From the NCBI RefSeq assembly GCF_900258035.1, contig NZ_OGTP01000033.1, positions 1 to 55,291 of the forward strand: 55,291 nucleotides of DNA, read 5' to 3'. A program made the translations under genes and the position numbers. This DNA comes from Caballeronia novacaledonica. GTDB taxonomy: Bacteria; Pseudomonadota; Gammaproteobacteria; Burkholderiales; Burkholderiaceae. Positions 8,101-18,600 of the stretch are shown piece after piece (position 1 is the stretch's first letter; the number at the start of each line of letters is the position of its first letter). The notes under the pieces were generated by a model. The model saw nothing but the letters and a program-made list of their open reading frames with translations, was not told the origin of the DNA and ran no database searches.

Positions 8101-11100
8101 AAGGATTCGAGCGGCGACTTGAAGCTGATCGGACAAACGCTCAACTATTACGACGGAAATGCCTTCGATGGCTTGCCGTCCGGTCAAATCGGCAGGTTTG
8201 GCGCCGCTACCCGGACGGAAGGCCTGGCTTTCACCGATGACATTCTGCAACAAGCCTATGGTACAGAGATCCCGCCATATCTGGAGCCTACCGGCAACCC
8301 CGCCTGGACATCCGAATATCCGGCGGAGTTCCGAACGCTCTTGCCCCAGCGAGCCGGATACATCTTCCACACCGGGAGCGCAGATCCCGCCGACCTAAAA
8401 GGCTATTTCATCATTTCCAACCGACGTCGCTTTGATTTTCAAACTGATCCATCCGGTGTGGGGCGCGGCCTGGTGCTGGAAACGCTGGATCCACTGCACG
8501 ACGAGACGGTTGACCCAACCAGACACCGGACGCTCATCGCTTACGATGAGTATGAGCTTCTCCCAAAGCAGGTGACCGATGCCGCTGGCTTGACGTTGCA
8601 GGCCACTTACGATTACCGCGTTCTGCAACCAAGCGAGGTCACGGATCACAACGACAATAAGAGTCGCTTTACCTTTTCGCCGTTGGGGCTCCTCGAAAAT
8701 ACCTTTGTTTTAGGTAAGACACCCACCGAGGGTGATCAAGGCCGCCCCAGCGTGCGCATGGAGTATGGGTTTCTTGCCTACGATACCAGTCCCGCTGCAA
8801 ACCGTCAGCCGGTCTTCGTCCGTTGCATCCGTCAGATACACCACGACACCGAAAGCGATGTCCCCCAGCCTGAGCGCGACGACACGATCACCACAGTCAA
8901 ATACTCGGATGGTTTCGGGCGCTTACTGCAGACGCGTACCCAAGGTGAGGAAGTGCGGTTTGGCGATGTGCACTTCGGTGGCGGCGAAACCGTGCTCCCT
9001 GCAAACCAGGATGACGGTGCAGGTGGCGATGTACTCGGTCAGCGGAACGTGGACACCGCGAAACCGAATGTCGTTGTCAGCGGCTGGCAAATTTACGACA
9101 ACAAAGGCCAGGTGGTCGCGAAATATGAGCCATTCTTTTCCGAAGGTTGGAAATACGGGAGTCCCGAAGACAGCCGATTGGGTCAAAAAGGAATGATGTT
9201 CTATGACCCGCGCGGCCATGTCACCCGTACTTTGAATCCCGATGGTTCGGAGCACCTGGCAATTTACGGCGTACCGGGCACCATCGCTGTGTCTGATCTG
9301 AACAACCCGGACAGATTCGAACCGACTCCCTGGGAAGCCTATACCTATGATGCCAACGACAACGCCGGACGTACCCATCCTGTGGAATCGGCAGCCTACC
9401 AACACCATTGGAACACTCCATCGAGCATCGTTGTTGATGCCTTGGGGCGCACGGTCAAAGCGGTCGAGCGCAACCGGGATGCGCCTGCGGGAGGCGCTCT
9501 TCCTCCGATCCAGGAATCGGTTACCTGCAGGACGTACGATATTCGCGGCAACGTCTTGACAATATTCGATGCGCTCGGGCGGAGAGCGTTCCATGACCAC
9601 ATCTACGATTACGCAAACCGCCAGCTCCGGATCGAGAGCATCGACGCCGGGATGCGGCAAACATTGATGGATGCGGCAGGAGGCTTGGTCGAGCAGCGCG
9701 ACAGCAAGGGTGCCCTGATCCTGTCTGCATACGACAACTTGAACCGCCCAATCCGGTTGTGGTCACGGGACGGCGAAGGGCAGAAACTGGGCTTACGCGA
9801 GCGGCTCGAATACGGTGACGACGGCGGCCCGGGTCAACCTGCGGCAGACCGGGCAAACAACCGGGCTACGAATCGTTTGGGCCGGCTGTTGCATCACTAT
9901 GACGAGGCGGGGCTCCTCACCTGCGAGTCATATGACTTCAAGGGTAACCTGCAGGAGAAGACACGGCGCGTCGTGAGCGACGTGGCAATCCTCGGGGTGT
10001 TCAGTGGTCCGCCGGTGGGATGGGAGGTTGAAGCCTTCCGCGTAGACTGGGATATCCCTGGCTCCGTACCCCTTGAGGACAACGCTTATGCTTCCGCCGT
10101 CAATTACGACGCGCTTAATCGTGCGAAAGTCTTGACTTATCCGGAGGATGTCGAAAGCAAGCGGCGAAAGCTCATTCCCCATTACAATCGCGCCGGAGTG
10201 CTAGATAGCGTAGCGCTGGACGGCAAAGCGTTCGTCGAACGCATTGCTTACAACGCCAAGCGCCAGCGTGTACAGATCGCTTATGGCAACGGCATCATGA
10301 CCCGGCATGCATATGACGCAAGGACTTTCCGCCTGCTGCGCCTGTGCTCAGAGACTTTCAGCAAAACGGCGGATCTCACTTATCGCCAAACCAATCTTCC
10401 GCTCCAGGAATTCGCCTACCAGTATGACCTCGTTGGCAATATCCTCAGCATTCGAGACCGGACACCAGGCTGCGGTATCAACGGCTCCGCGGCGGGACTT
10501 GATGTCTTGGACCGCGAGTTCCAATATGACGCCTTCTATCGCTTGCGGTCGGCCACCGGCCGCGAGTGCGATCGCCCGCCGGATTTTCCTTGGGAAGGTG
10601 CACCGCGCTGCACCGATCTAACGAAAACGCGGAGCTATACCGAACTGTATCGATACGATGCGGTGGGCAATATCGAACAGATAAAGCATCTTGCAAACGG
10701 CGCCGGGTTTACTCGCGATCTCGTTCCAGTTTCTGGGAATAACCGACTGAGCAAGCTGAACGTTGGCGCGACCACCTTCGACTATCGATACGACGCTAAT
10801 GGCAATACGACAGCGGAAACCGCCTCGCGCCATTTCGAATGGGACCATGCCGATCGGATACGGATCTTCTGCGTTCAGATGGCCGGCAGCGAACCGTCAG
10901 TGCATGCACATTATCTTTATGACGCGGGCGGACAGCGGGTTAAAAAGTTGGTGCGCAAGCAAGGCGGTCAGGTGGAAGTCACAGTTTATATCGACGGCGT
11001 CTTCGAACATCAACGCATCGTTAGAGGCGGCAATGTAGAGCAAAACAATACCCTGCATGTCATGGAAAATCAGAGCCGGATTGCACTGGTTCGGATTGGA

Positions 11101-12414
11101 AATCCGTTTGCTGGAGATACCACACCTGCAGTCAAGTATCAGGTGAGCGATCACCTGGGCAGCAGTAACCTAGTGATCGACGATTCTGGCAAGTTGGTTA
11201 ATCGGGAGGAGTTTACGCCCTACGGCGAAACGAGCTTCGGGAACTTTGTACGCAAACAGTATCGGTTTGCGGGGAAGGAGCGGGATGAAGTGAGTGGGCT
11301 TTACTATTATGGAGCGCGGTACTACATGCCATGGATCGGCAGGTGGATGAGCTGTGATCCTGCTGGGACTGTTGATGGACTGAATCTATATAACTATGTG
11401 CGTTGCAACCCCCTTCGATTGGTCGATCGAGCGGGCACGCAGTCTTCCGACCAGCCGAAAAATTCCACGCAATATCAGTCGCAGAATATTCATGCGACAG
11501 GTAACGAGAATTGGGCTAAAGAGCGAAAGAAGCACACGGGAGACGCTAACAGAGCCTGGAGCAGCGCGGCTGACGCTGCGGCTAGTAAGCGTGGTGAACC
11601 TGCGCAGGGCAATACAAGTGTTACGGGAAAAGGGGTTGAGGCCCATCACCACGCCGATGTGCAGGCTTCTAAAGAGGCCGGCTTACACCCCGCTATAGCC
11701 GGGGAGCCAGAGCGGATGACGGCGGCATATTCTCGCAAAGATCCTGTGATCAAGGGGACGATCGGTGACAAACCGTTTGAAGGAGATACTTTTACTCCCC
11801 ATAACACTTTCGCGCGAATGGATAAATATGAACAGGACAGGACGGTTGAGATCGCCGGCTTGAAGTCGAATACACCGGCGACAATTGTGGATGCTAGCGG
11901 AACGAGTAAGTTTCGCGTGCCTGCAACGAGTGACTATGCTGCAAGAGCAATGGAGAAGTGGGAGGCAGATGCCAGTCACCAACAATCTCCAACCGTCCTT
12001 TTACCAACCGCGTCAGGTAGAACGATCACGATGGCGGTCAGTCCTAAGCTTTATGGTACCGTCGTTGCAATGGAGACGCTTCTTAAAGTGGCACCAAAAA
12101 GCGTTGGAGTTGCATTCGCACGTGAGGGTATTCGCAATCTTGTGCCTGGCGCATCGGAGCTTGAAGACTTTTTGAGCCACTTTGGTAACCCCGCTGAGAT
12201 CGCAACTGCACAAGCAGCCCTTCTTTACCTTCGTTCAGTCGCAATGGAATCGCTAACGGCCGCTGGGGTGAAACTTGCCACGATGAAGGCCGCGGTAACC
12301 GGAGCACTGACGTCGGTAGCTGAAGCACTATCGTCATTCGGCTCGCGGCTGACAACACCTGCTCCGTTTATTCCAACCAAGATATTAGATTCATTCCGCC
12401 CCCAAGGATCGTAA
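5134..12414 (+). CDS. Tc toxin TcB-TcC fusion with unrecognised C-terminal toxin domain
   Basis: The 2426-residue product equals a TcB plus a TcC in length and carries their domains in order. An SpvB-like N-terminus (GTGNFTVPI, then YGLGWNLEIPGV) is followed by FG-GAP/VCBS-like propeller repeats (DANGDGRTDLL near 403, DLDGDGVTDAI near 456, DVDGDGLADMV near 563), TcdB middle regions, RHS/YD repeats, and the RHS core with SDHLGSSNLV near 2003 and GARYYMPWIGRW near 2059. Both aspartates of the TcC aspartyl self-cleavage site are present (VDGLN and LVDRAG, ending near 2101). Residues ~2102-2426 are the variable domain that the cocoon would release; no known enzyme fold was recognised. ATG 5134 is chosen over 5128 because AGGGAG at 5121-5126 abuts 5128 but stands seven bases before 5134. 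The partner TcA gene lies directly downstream. Confidence 0.92.
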   Translation: MGDAASSVIVLPKGGGALHDIGEKFSPDLHTGTGNFTVPIAVPPGRNGLQPQLNLVYSTGHGNGPYGLGWNLEIPGVVRKTSRRVPRYDDSKDVFILSGAEDLVQVSKDGATAFYRPRTEGLFAEIFYHHDVVNAYWKVRSRDGLVSFYGTEASLGHDPAVIAHPSVRKDVFAWKLTRTEDPFGNRIEYDYERDSGQEGPHQWDQNYLNQIRYADYLDGGVRKFLVSVTFEYEERVKLDPFSEYRSGFEIRTRKRCVRIVVRTHAGTDRDVRSYDFIYLDQRPELSAALPINGVSLLSLVKVTGHDDARTEMLPPLEFKYTRFEPEKRGFFPLQGLDLPAQSLANPDLELVDLFGNGLPDFVQMNGTMRYWRNLGNGRFDLPRFMHDAPAGVALADSGVQLIDANGDGRTDLLVTSPSQSGYFPLRFGGQWDRRSFQRFRQGPSFNLEDPEVKLVDLDGDGVTDAIRSGSRLECFFNDPIEGWKNTRWVERQSLEIFPDVNFSDPHVKWADMTGDALQDIVLVHDGSVDYWPNLGYGNWGKRLRMENSPRFPNGYDPKRVLIGDVDGDGLADMVYVGDTEIILWINQSGNRWSDAITISGTPRVSNLDAVRLVDILGTGISGVLWSRDASGSTRDHLFFHDFTHGLKPYLLGEMDNHIGAVTKVEYASSIRSYLDDQERPETRWKTSLPFPVYVVSRVEVIDYFSKGKLNTEYHYHNGHWDGAEYEFRGFGMVEQLDTESFQKYDSDGLHGAAALFAKVDRQYFSPPTCSKTWFHQGPVGDEFGDWQELDWSDQYWKADPQLLRHTETVNQFLKCWPLTPDGRRVKRDALRTLRGSVLRTELYALDGSDREDRPYTVSESSYGLIEIEPPAAFDTQRLHVFYPYQTGHRVTQWERGDDPMTQFSFTRYTDDAGAFDRFGRALAQTQIACPRGWRTMDDKSVDPYLATRTRTLYATPNDAKTYIHSRVAKATTYEIANTSGKAVTELPALKDSSGDLKLIGQTLNYYDGNAFDGLPSGQIGRFGAATRTEGLAFTDDILQQAYGTEIPPYLEPTGNPAWTSEYPAEFRTLLPQRAGYIFHTGSADPADLKGYFIISNRRRFDFQTDPSGVGRGLVLETLDPLHDETVDPTRHRTLIAYDEYELLPKQVTDAAGLTLQATYDYRVLQPSEVTDHNDNKSRFTFSPLGLLENTFVLGKTPTEGDQGRPSVRMEYGFLAYDTSPAANRQPVFVRCIRQIHHDTESDVPQPERDDTITTVKYSDGFGRLLQTRTQGEEVRFGDVHFGGGETVLPANQDDGAGGDVLGQRNVDTAKPNVVVSGWQIYDNKGQVVAKYEPFFSEGWKYGSPEDSRLGQKGMMFYDPRGHVTRTLNPDGSEHLAIYGVPGTIAVSDLNNPDRFEPTPWEAYTYDANDNAGRTHPVESAAYQHHWNTPSSIVVDALGRTVKAVERNRDAPAGGALPPIQESVTCRTYDIRGNVLTIFDALGRRAFHDHIYDYANRQLRIESIDAGMRQTLMDAAGGLVEQRDSKGALILSAYDNLNRPIRLWSRDGEGQKLGLRERLEYGDDGGPGQPAADRANNRATNRLGRLLHHYDEAGLLTCESYDFKGNLQEKTRRVVSDVAILGVFSGPPVGWEVEAFRVDWDIPGSVPLEDNAYASAVNYDALNRAKVLTYPEDVESKRRKLIPHYNRAGVLDSVALDGKAFVERIAYNAKRQRVQIAYGNGIMTRHAYDARTFRLLRLCSETFSKTADLTYRQTNLPLQEFAYQYDLVGNILSIRDRTPGCGINGSAAGLDVLDREFQYDAFYRLRSATGRECDRPPDFPWEGAPRCTDLTKTRSYTELYRYDAVGNIEQIKHLANGAGFTRDLVPVSGNNRLSKLNVGATTFDYRYDANGNTTAETASRHFEWDHADRIRIFCVQMAGSEPSVHAHYLYDAGGQRVKKLVRKQGGQVEVTVYIDGVFEHQRIVRGGNVEQNNTLHVMENQSRIALVRIGNPFAGDTTPAVKYQVSDHLGSSNLVIDDSGKLVNREEFTPYGETSFGNFVRKQYRFAGKERDEVSGLYYYGARYYMPWIGRWMSCDPAGTVDGLNLYNYVRCNPLRLVDRAGTQSSDQPKNSTQYQSQNIHATGNENWAKERKKHTGDANRAWSSAADAAASKRGEPAQGNTSVTGKGVEAHHHADVQASKEAGLHPAIAGEPERMTAAYSRKDPVIKGTIGDKPFEGDTFTPHNTFARMDKYEQDRTVEIAGLKSNTPATIVDASGTSKFRVPATSDYAARAMEKWEADASHQQSPTVLLPTASGRTITMAVSPKLYGTVVAMETLLKVAPKSVGVAFAREGIRNLVPGASELEDFLSHFGNPAEIATAQAALLYLRSVAMESLTAAGVKLATMKAAVTGALTSVAEALSSFGSRLTTPAPFIPTKILDSFRPQGS

Positions 12415-12679
12415 AGAGCAGACGACCACATAACATAATATTGCGCAACGATAATTTGGGCCCCGCGCGCTCAATGTTTCTCCATGGCGCTCGACGATGT
12501 TCGCAATGGAGGCTGTCAAAAGGATCTGGTAGTCGCCGAACGAACCGGCCACTAGTTGGCGCGAGTGACCATCGATATTCAGTTAGGCAATCCATGACAA
12601 TTTACGTGCTTTCATTTCGTATGTCGTTCGCGATCGCGCGTCATGTCCTGGCGTGCCAGGCATATTTAGGAGCGACAGC

Positions 12680-15600
12680 ATGTCGGCACAATTCATTGTC
12701 CGTGGAACCATCACCGACCAGCAACTTCATCCGCTCGCGGGCATGGTGGTGCGCGCGTTCGACAAGGATCTGCCGAGCCTTCGGAGTGACGAGTTGCTTG
12801 GCGTCGCTACAACGAATCAAGAAGGCGCGTACGAGATCCGCTTTGAGGAAGCGCGCTTTCGCGCCCACGAAGCGGGTCGTGCTGATGTTTACATCCAGGT
12901 GCTTGGAGCGGATGGCGCGGTGCTTGGCCGCTCCGACCCGCTGTTCAATCCGGACCGTGAAGTACGCGTCGACCTGATGGTCGAGGTTGCGGCCCCGAAG
13001 CGCCTGTCCGAGTATGAGCAACTGCTCACGCTGATCGGGCCGCTGATTGAGCCAGTCCCACTGGCCGATGTCACTGCGGAAGACATCACCTTCCTGTCCA
13101 GGGATGTCGACGCAGAGCGGGTGCGTATCGCGTGGCTCGCAGCTGCAGTGAATCTCGCCAGTCAGACGGGTGTTCCGGCTCCGGCATTCTACGGTTGGGC
13201 CCGCGCAGAGCAGCCGAATCCATCCGCTTGGCGCGATGTCGCTGACAGCCAGGACCGCTCCACGCTAGACAAGGCACTGCAGACCATCCTGAAGGATCTC
13301 GCGACCGTCTCGCGCGACCTGCTCGTTCGGGCGCTCCTCGCCTCGATTAGCGACAACATCATCCCTGCCATCGTGCGTAAGCAGCTCGACGAGATCGTTG
13401 CGAACGCCGTCCGCGCGTCGTTGACAGCGTATCAGGTGGTTGCACGTCTGTGCGAGGAGCAAAGCGGCGCGCCACTCACCGGTCGCGTGGTGCGTGTCCT
13501 GGACATGGAGTCGCCAGGGAAACCGGAAGAGATCGGCCGTGAAACGACGGACGCCCAAGGTCTCTTCGTAATCGAATTCCGGGCCGATAACGCGAATGAC
13601 CAGGAGGCCGCGCGCCGTCTGCGATTGATGGTTCCCGACGAAGCGGGCAATGACTTCTGGTCGACCGAGCTACGGCTGGTCGCCAACCGCGCGGACATAC
13701 TTGAGATCCGCATGCCTGCTCCTCCTAAGCCCGAGCGGGAGCAGCACACTCTCGAAAGACTCGTCGGGACCGCGCAGATTGAGGTCCCGGCTGATCTGCT
13801 GCAGTTCCTGGCTGGACGCGACATCCGAACACTGGGCGACATCCGGCGTGCTGGCGGTTTGCGGGAAATTGATGGCTTACCCGTCGCGCAGGACGCCGCC
13901 GCTGTACGCACGCTCGACGCCCATGCGGATCTTAGCCGTATTTCAGACGATGTAGTCGCCAACTCGAAGCTCATCGCAAGGGGATTCAGCAGCGTCGCTG
14001 ACATTGCGCGCGCTCCGATGCAGGAGTTCGTCAGTGCCGTTCACGACGTTGTCGGGGACTTCCCTGCCGCCAGGATGCAGGTGGCTGCGAGCGCACAGAC
14101 CGGCTTCCTCAAGCACGTTCTGACGGGCTTTTCCGCTGAACAGGCGAATGGTTTCCACATAGCCGGTCCTGACGGCGTGGACGCGGCTGTGGCGCTTCCC
14201 GAGCAATGCGGATGTGACGACTGCGAGGCTGCTGTCAGTCCGGCGGCGTACCTCGCAGATCTGGTGGGCTATGCTTCAACTCACCTGAAGGAGAGCGGTG
14301 CCGCAACGAACTTTGCGTATCTGACGAACACGTTCCATCAGCCGTTCGGCGATTTGCCGACGGATTGCGAGGCTGTTGGGCAGCTTCTCAGGCAGGTTCG
14401 CCTTTGCATCGAATCACTTCGGGCTTACACCGCTGCCCACCCGCTCGGGGCGGCCGACGCTTCGAAACTCGAATCTGCGACAGGTACTTATCTGCTGTCG
14501 GCTTATGAACTTATCCTCACGCGGTTCGGCACCTCGTATGAGGAGATCCGCCTTGCGCGAAGCGCATCGGATGATGAGCGCCACGCGCTTGCGGAACGGC
14601 TCGCCATTGATCTGACCGAGCCCCGTCCGGATCCTGTCGCTACGGAAGGTGACGAACTCGACCAGATGTTCCTGGACCCAAAGGCTGCGCTTGGTGATCC
14701 ACACGCGATGACCGAGCTCGCGCTTGAGCGGCTGTTCGGGCTGGTCGATACGACGCGCGACGTGCTCTCCGACGGAGTGAAGATCGGCGACGGCGGCGCA
14801 CCTCCCGTGCTCGCGCACTGGCGCTTCTCAGGTTTCATCTGGTCGCACAACACAGACGCAGAAGGCATGCTGCACCTCACGGTCAAAAACTTCATAACCA
14901 GCATGGTCGAGTCGCAGGTCGAAGTGTACCGGGACAGCGCACGCACGAGCCTGGTTGCAGCCGGAACGGCAAAAGTGCTCACTGGCGACCGCTCCGTGTG
15001 GCTGAGTCCGAGAAACGCGAGCGGGCTGTCCGGCGCAGTCACGGTCGCGGGCACCCTCGCGAACAACACGGCGATCTCCGTAGCACTGGTTCCGAACCTG
15101 CTGCGGTGGCGCCTGCGAAATCTGCGCACAATCTGGCGGGGTCAGGACTTCATCGTCGACATCTACTCGCCGGATTACCTGCCGGCGGACGACCGGCGAC
15201 CAGTGCTGGAGCCGGACGTGATCGGTCCGGATGATTTTCGCCGGCCGGACGCCGCTTCGCCGCCATTTGCGCTGTGGCGCAAGCGCCGCCTGTGGGTCGA
15301 CCAGCGACTGACAGACCTTGCCGCAAAGACGAAGACAGTCGTCGTAGACGGCGTCGCAATGACTGTTCCGAACCTCGATAAAGTGCTGGCGACCATGTTC
15401 GCGCCGATCGCCTATGACGCTACATCCATCACACCCTGGCTGGCCGCCACACCTGTCTCCGAGTTCAATGCCCTCGGTGATGTTCTCGAGCGCGGTTCGA
15501 CTACAGACATCGTCGCTACGAAGGAACGCCTGGCACGAGATCTCAACGTTGAGCCGGACGCATTCGCGCTACTTCAACGCATCAGGGCAAAGCAGCGCCA

Positions 15601-18600
15601 ATGGGAAGTCGATCCGAAGAGCGAGAAAGTGCAGGCGGACGAATGGAGCGATACATTTTCACTTCTGGTCAACGCGCAGAAGCGTCGCTTCTATGCCGCG
15701 TGGTTGGCGGAAGAGCAAGCGGCTTCGCTGCGTTTCGGACCAGAAGACTTCTGGCGCGCGCAACGCGAGCCGCCAGCCGGCGCATGGCCTCCGCTTCGCA
15801 CGGTTGGGCATCCGCTGATTGATCCCGATGAGCTCAAGCTCACCGATCTGCCCGAGCTTACTGTCGGCAAGGAGTCGATTCAGCTTTGGCATTTACGTCA
15901 CGATGCGCTCATTGCTGAGACCGCTGCAATCAGAACAGAGCGCGAGAACAATGGCTTCGACTCGATGCTTCGTCGCGCACTCGGACACCCGGCTCCAGGA
16001 GATCCGCTGCAGTACGATTTCGCGACGATCCGCACGGACCTCGCAAGCTCAGACGGGGCGGTCGTGGCGGCGGCTACCTCCAAGGTTGTCAACGACCTGT
16101 TTCTCACGGTCGAGCGCTTCAATCGTGTCATGACGATGAAGGACCAGGCCGCGCCGGCTTCGCCGCGAACGCCTACCGGTGCCGAGTGGAACGATCTGTA
16201 CGCGTTGCTGACGACGGCGCACAAGGCGAAGCATCTCTACCCGCAGTGGGTCACGGAAGAAGAGACGACGGGAAGGTCGGCCGAGTATTGGCGGGCACTT
16301 AAGGCCGCACTTCCTCGTATGCGCGCGACCGCCGAACAAAGGTCGGTTTGGGAGCAGGGACTCGCGGCGAGAAGTCGACCCTCGATTGTCGACCCTGACC
16401 TGATGGACACAATCGCGTTCAATGGGCTGGGTGCGGAGGCTGCTTTCACGCTATGGCAGGTCCGGCATGACTGGGTAGCGAACACCATTGCAGACCTCGA
16501 CGCGAAGCCAAAGACGCTTGCCGGATTCGATTCGATCGTCGAAGGCGCCCTTGCCACTCCGATGGCTGATCTGCTTGCGCTGGATACCAGCCGGGTCGCG
16601 GGCCAAGCGGTCCAGTGGCGGCTGGACCAGCTGTCGCTGAGCAACGCCGCCTTTGCATACCTGCTGAAAATCCGCGCATTGCTGGCGGCGGGCCAGCCCG
16701 TGATAGCGGACGAATGGGACGGCATTCACTCGATCCTGTTGCAGGTAATGAAGAGCCGCCTCACGGCACAGTGGCGTGATGAAGAGCGGCTCGCGGGTGT
16801 CATCCTTTCGCCGGACTTCTTTGTCGCACCCGATGCATTACCCGCGCAGCCCGCTGCTGCCGCTTTGCGTTGGCGCTTCGACCTCGACACCCGATTTAAC
16901 TGGCTTGATACGCTGCAGGCCCGTGTGGACCAGGATCACAGCACCCTCGCCTCATACCAGGATGTTCTGAGCGCCGTTGAGGAAATTGTGCTTCCGACGC
17001 TACGCGACGCGCTCATAGTCGCAACCGGAGAGGGTGCCGATCTGGAAACGAAGGCTGCGTGGCTTACCGATCGACTGCTGATCGATGCTAAGGCAGGCGG
17101 TTGTCAGAAGACAACCCGCATCTCACAGGCCATTGAAACATTGCAAATACTGCTGTTTTCCGCGCGCAGCGGCCAGTCCACGGTGCTCCAGAACATGAAG
17201 CTCACGCTTGATGCACCGGATTTTGACGAAGAGTGGCGCTGGATCGGTTCTTATGCCACATGGCGAGCGGCAATGTTCGTCACCATGTATCCTGAAAATA
17301 TCGCTGCTGGCAACCTGCGGCGACGGCAGACACCGGCCTTTCGCCGACTGGTCAAGTCCGTGCGCGACGCGCGCCAGCTTACCAGCGAACAGGCCTGCTC
17401 TCTGGCGGCCGAGTACGCGACTTACTACGAAGACATCGCCAGGCTGGCCATCGGCGCGACGGCGCAAGCCACCGTCACTCAGCGAAGCGGCAGCCAGTGC
17501 GTGCCCGGTGCGATCACACGCAAGCCGCTCGTCTTTCTGTTCGGACGCGGCGGGATATCCAACAGTCTTTACTGGTCCACCTTCGATCCAGCAGACACCA
17601 GCGGTTCCGCGCAGAGCTTCTGGGATACAGTGCCCGGAGTTTCAACTATCTCGAGTGTTAGCGGCATAGCGGTGTACGAACGCTCCCCGACCGAGCGGCA
17701 TGTCTTTGTCTTCATCCGAACCGCCGACTACAAGCTGCAGTTCCTTACGTTCGATCTCGAAACCGGCAACTGGGATGGTCCAACCGATCTCGCACTGCCT
17801 CCGGGTGATCCGCGCTCAATCGAGGTAGTGGTCGACCAAAATGGCGATTTTTGGTACATGCCGAGGCTCGCTCTTCGCTCCGGTGGAGACGGTTCCATCT
17901 ATTGCAGAGATTTCGCTCCGGATGGGAGCGGGTGGCAGGAAGGTGACTGGAAGATCTTTCGGCTTGATCCCTCGTTCTATGATTTGGGTGGGGGGAACGC
18001 CCTCAGTGGGGTCGATCGGCTCTATGCCATGCGTGACGGCTTTCTTATCTTTGGCAAAGGCGGACGATTCTGGGAGACAGCTCCGATGTCGTCTCCGGAC
18101 GACTCGTTCGTCCTCCACCCTTACCCTTCCAGTACCGACAAGGGTTCTTTCGTCGGCGCGTTATATTGGGGTAAGGCAAAAAATGGGTGGAACCGCTACA
18201 TAGTGATCAAGCAGGCAGATCATACAATGTACGAAGACTTCAATACACCAAAGCTGTCGGACGGGGCGTGGTCTCTAGACGGTCTTTCAGTCATCGCACC
18301 GAACTCTGGATACGTCGACTACTCATCGTACGCGTATCAACGTAGGAACGATTTCACCCTAATCGGGTTCAAAAGCGACGTGACGCGAGAGCAGGACGGG
18401 GTATACCTACGTCTGATCAGGCTGGAGGAGATTCTGTCAGACGCTCCGATAGTCTCGACGACGTATCGGATCGCGCCTCGCGTACTCTCTGTGGGTCAGT
18501 TTCTGATCCCGTCGCGAATCGAAGGCGCCGAGGCTGACGTCCGCCGAAACATGGTGAAGTTTGTTTTAACGGCCACCAGCGATAGCGCCACCAATCGCAC

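Noticed and set aside
12415..12679. Possible small immunity gene between the two Tc genes
   Set aside because: No frame with its own ribosome site and start separate from the TcA gene; Tc toxins do not usually need immunity proteins.
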